From: Ectorhizobium quercum
GTDB lineage: Bacteria; Pseudomonadota; Alphaproteobacteria; Rhizobiales; Rhizobiaceae
Assembly (NCBI RefSeq): GCF_026552795.1
Contig: NZ_JANFPI010000001.1
Coordinates: 744,001 to 808,000 of the forward strand
DNA: 64,000 bases
Direction: 5' to 3'
Part shown: positions 63,132 to 64,000 of the stretch, in pieces
Position numbering within the stretch: the stretch's first letter is position 1
Layout: each line of letters opens with the position of its first letter
Program-made: the position numbers and the translations under genes
Notes under the pieces: model-generated
Told to the model about the DNA's origin: nothing
Database searches by the model: none
Seen by the model: the letters and a program-made list of their open reading frames with translations, nothing else

Positions 63132-64000
63132 ATGCGCATTCTGATTACCGGCATCACCGGACAGGTTGGATACGAGCTTTGCCGGTACGAATGGCCTGAA
63201 GATGTCGAAATCGTCGCCGCTTCCCGGCAGGAACTGGATTTGACGGACGCCGGGTCGATTGAGACGTATATCGCCGAAGGGCGCTTCGATGCCGTCATCA
63301 ATCCGGCAGCCTATACCGCAGTCGACAGGGCAGAGACCGATCCGGTTACGGCCTGGAAGGTCAATGCGCTGGCGCCGGCCGTCATGGCCGAGGCAACCCG
63401 CAAGGTCGGAATTCCGCTGCTCTGCGTTTCGACGGACTACGTGTTCGATGGCACGAAGGCGGAAGCCTATGACGAAGGCGATCCGATCGGTCCCGTCGGG
63501 GTCTATGGCGCATCGAAGGCGGCCGGGGAGCTTGCTGTCCGTACCGGCAATCCGCGTCATGCGATTTTGCGCACGTCCTGGGTATTTTCCGCGCATGGTG
63601 CCAATTTCGTCAAGACGATGCTGCGTCTGGCGGCGGATCGGCCTCTTCTGCGCGTCGTGGACGATCAGAACGGCTGCCCGACGGCTGCGAGCGATATCGC
63701 CGCGACACTGGCGAGGATGGCTCTGCGGCTCGTCGCGGACCCGAAGGCTCCGACAGGAACCTATCATTTTTCCAATGCCGGTCCCGTAACCTGGTGCGGT
63801 TTCGCCCGCGAGATCTTCCGTCAGCAAGCGGCGCTCGGCTACGCGGTGCCGAAGGTGGAGGCCATTACGACTGCCGACTATCCGACGCCGGCGAAGCGGC
63901 CGGCCAATTCCGTTCTGGGGGTGGAAAAGATCGGACGTGATTACGCGATCCGGCCTCGGCCCTGGCAAGAGGCCCTTTCGGAGGTACTGTCCGAACTCCG
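63132..64000 (+). CDS. rfbD: dTDP-4-dehydrorhamnose reductase, 3' end cut by the window
   Basis: The first 289 residues of RmlD, still open at the right edge. MRILITGITGQVGYEL is the NAD(P)-binding motif. VINPAAYTAVDRAETD, CVSTDYVFDG, YGASKAAGE (Tyr-x3-Lys) and LRTSWVFSAHGANFVKTML follow, and TTADYPTPAKRPANSVL is the C-terminal signature. Only a few residues should be missing. rfbA, which starts the pathway, is not in the window and probably lies downstream. Confidence 0.95.
   Translation, partial: MRILITGITGQVGYELCRYEWPEDVEIVAASRQELDLTDAGSIETYIAEGRFDAVINPAAYTAVDRAETDPVTAWKVNALAPAVMAEATRKVGIPLLCVSTDYVFDGTKAEAYDEGDPIGPVGVYGASKAAGELAVRTGNPRHAILRTSWVFSAHGANFVKTMLRLAADRPLLRVVDDQNGCPTAASDIAATLARMALRLVADPKAPTGTYHFSNAGPVTWCGFAREIFRQQAALGYAVPKVEAITTADYPTPAKRPANSVLGVEKIGRDYAIRPRPWQEALSEVLSEL

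Overview
The window is a GC-rich (about 63% by eye), gene-dense chromosomal segment of an alphaproteobacterium of the order Hyphomicrobiales, almost certainly Rhizobiaceae (Rhizobium/Agrobacterium/Sinorhizobium group). Pointers to this are the zwf-pgl-edd operon, the iron regulator RirA, a mannosylfructose-phosphate synthase cluster known from Agrobacterium, a RIME-type intergenic repeat, a tRNA-His with A73 and no encoded G-1, and CtrA-type TTAA-N7-TTAA boxes. I see no prophage, insertion sequence or CRISPR array; the window looks like core chromosome with a few accessory islands.

Layout. 1-5184: the end of a LacI-type regulator, a PilZ-like protein, and the Entner-Doudoroff operon zwf-pgl-edd. 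5518-16265: polyamine and amino-compound catabolism (a glutamine-synthetase-like ligase with an FAD oxidase, and the PotFGHI putrescine importer), with a BaiN-type flavoprotein, two small genes and an ScfR-type regulator between them. 16322-22313: an AsmA-like protein, a RIME repeat, a candidate small RNA, a 1137-residue PAS histidine kinase of the PleC/DivJ/CbrA type, and tRNA-His. 22590-26182: a three-gene mannosylfructose (compatible solute) cluster. 26275-33269: LysR regulator and mmsA, a DUF898/M48 protease pair, rirA with an Irr box, an AbrB-type membrane protein and gntK. 33266-37578: a second ligase/oxidase pair and a third amine oxidoreductase. 37901-46099: a DUF475 membrane protein, an amidase, then rpmI-rplT, a lipopolysaccharide-kinase-like gene and pheS-pheT. 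46305-59103: aldo/keto reductases, a LysR regulator, a GNAT enzyme, a GtrA/GT2/GT-C surface glycosylation set, xseA, a GTA-type spike base protein, an M29 aminopeptidase, a YbaK deacylase and a glycosyltransferase-like protein. 59397-64000: dTDP-rhamnose genes rfbB, rfbC, rfbD with an antisense GT2 gene between them; the window ends inside rfbD.

How the genes fit together. Sugar carbon enters the Entner-Doudoroff route through Zwf and Pgl, and gluconate enters through GntK. Putrescine imported by PotFGHI could be gamma-glutamylated and oxidised by either of the two GS-like/FAD-oxidase pairs. The rfb genes, the large GT2 and the GtrA/GT2/GT-C set point to surface polysaccharide synthesis.

Most interesting signals. 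(1) The only two perfect TTAA-N7-TTAA sites I found lie on either side of the histidine kinase gene, one upstream of the kinase and one upstream of a structured, terminator-ended intergenic transcript candidate. (2) A 267-bp element at 51300-51566 has 32-bp near-perfect terminal inverted repeats enclosing two further perfect stems, upstream of a GT-C gene. (3) A perfect ICE-type palindrome lies upstream of rirA. (4) The mannosylfructose cluster carries a GH32-like hydrolase that may act on the same sugar.
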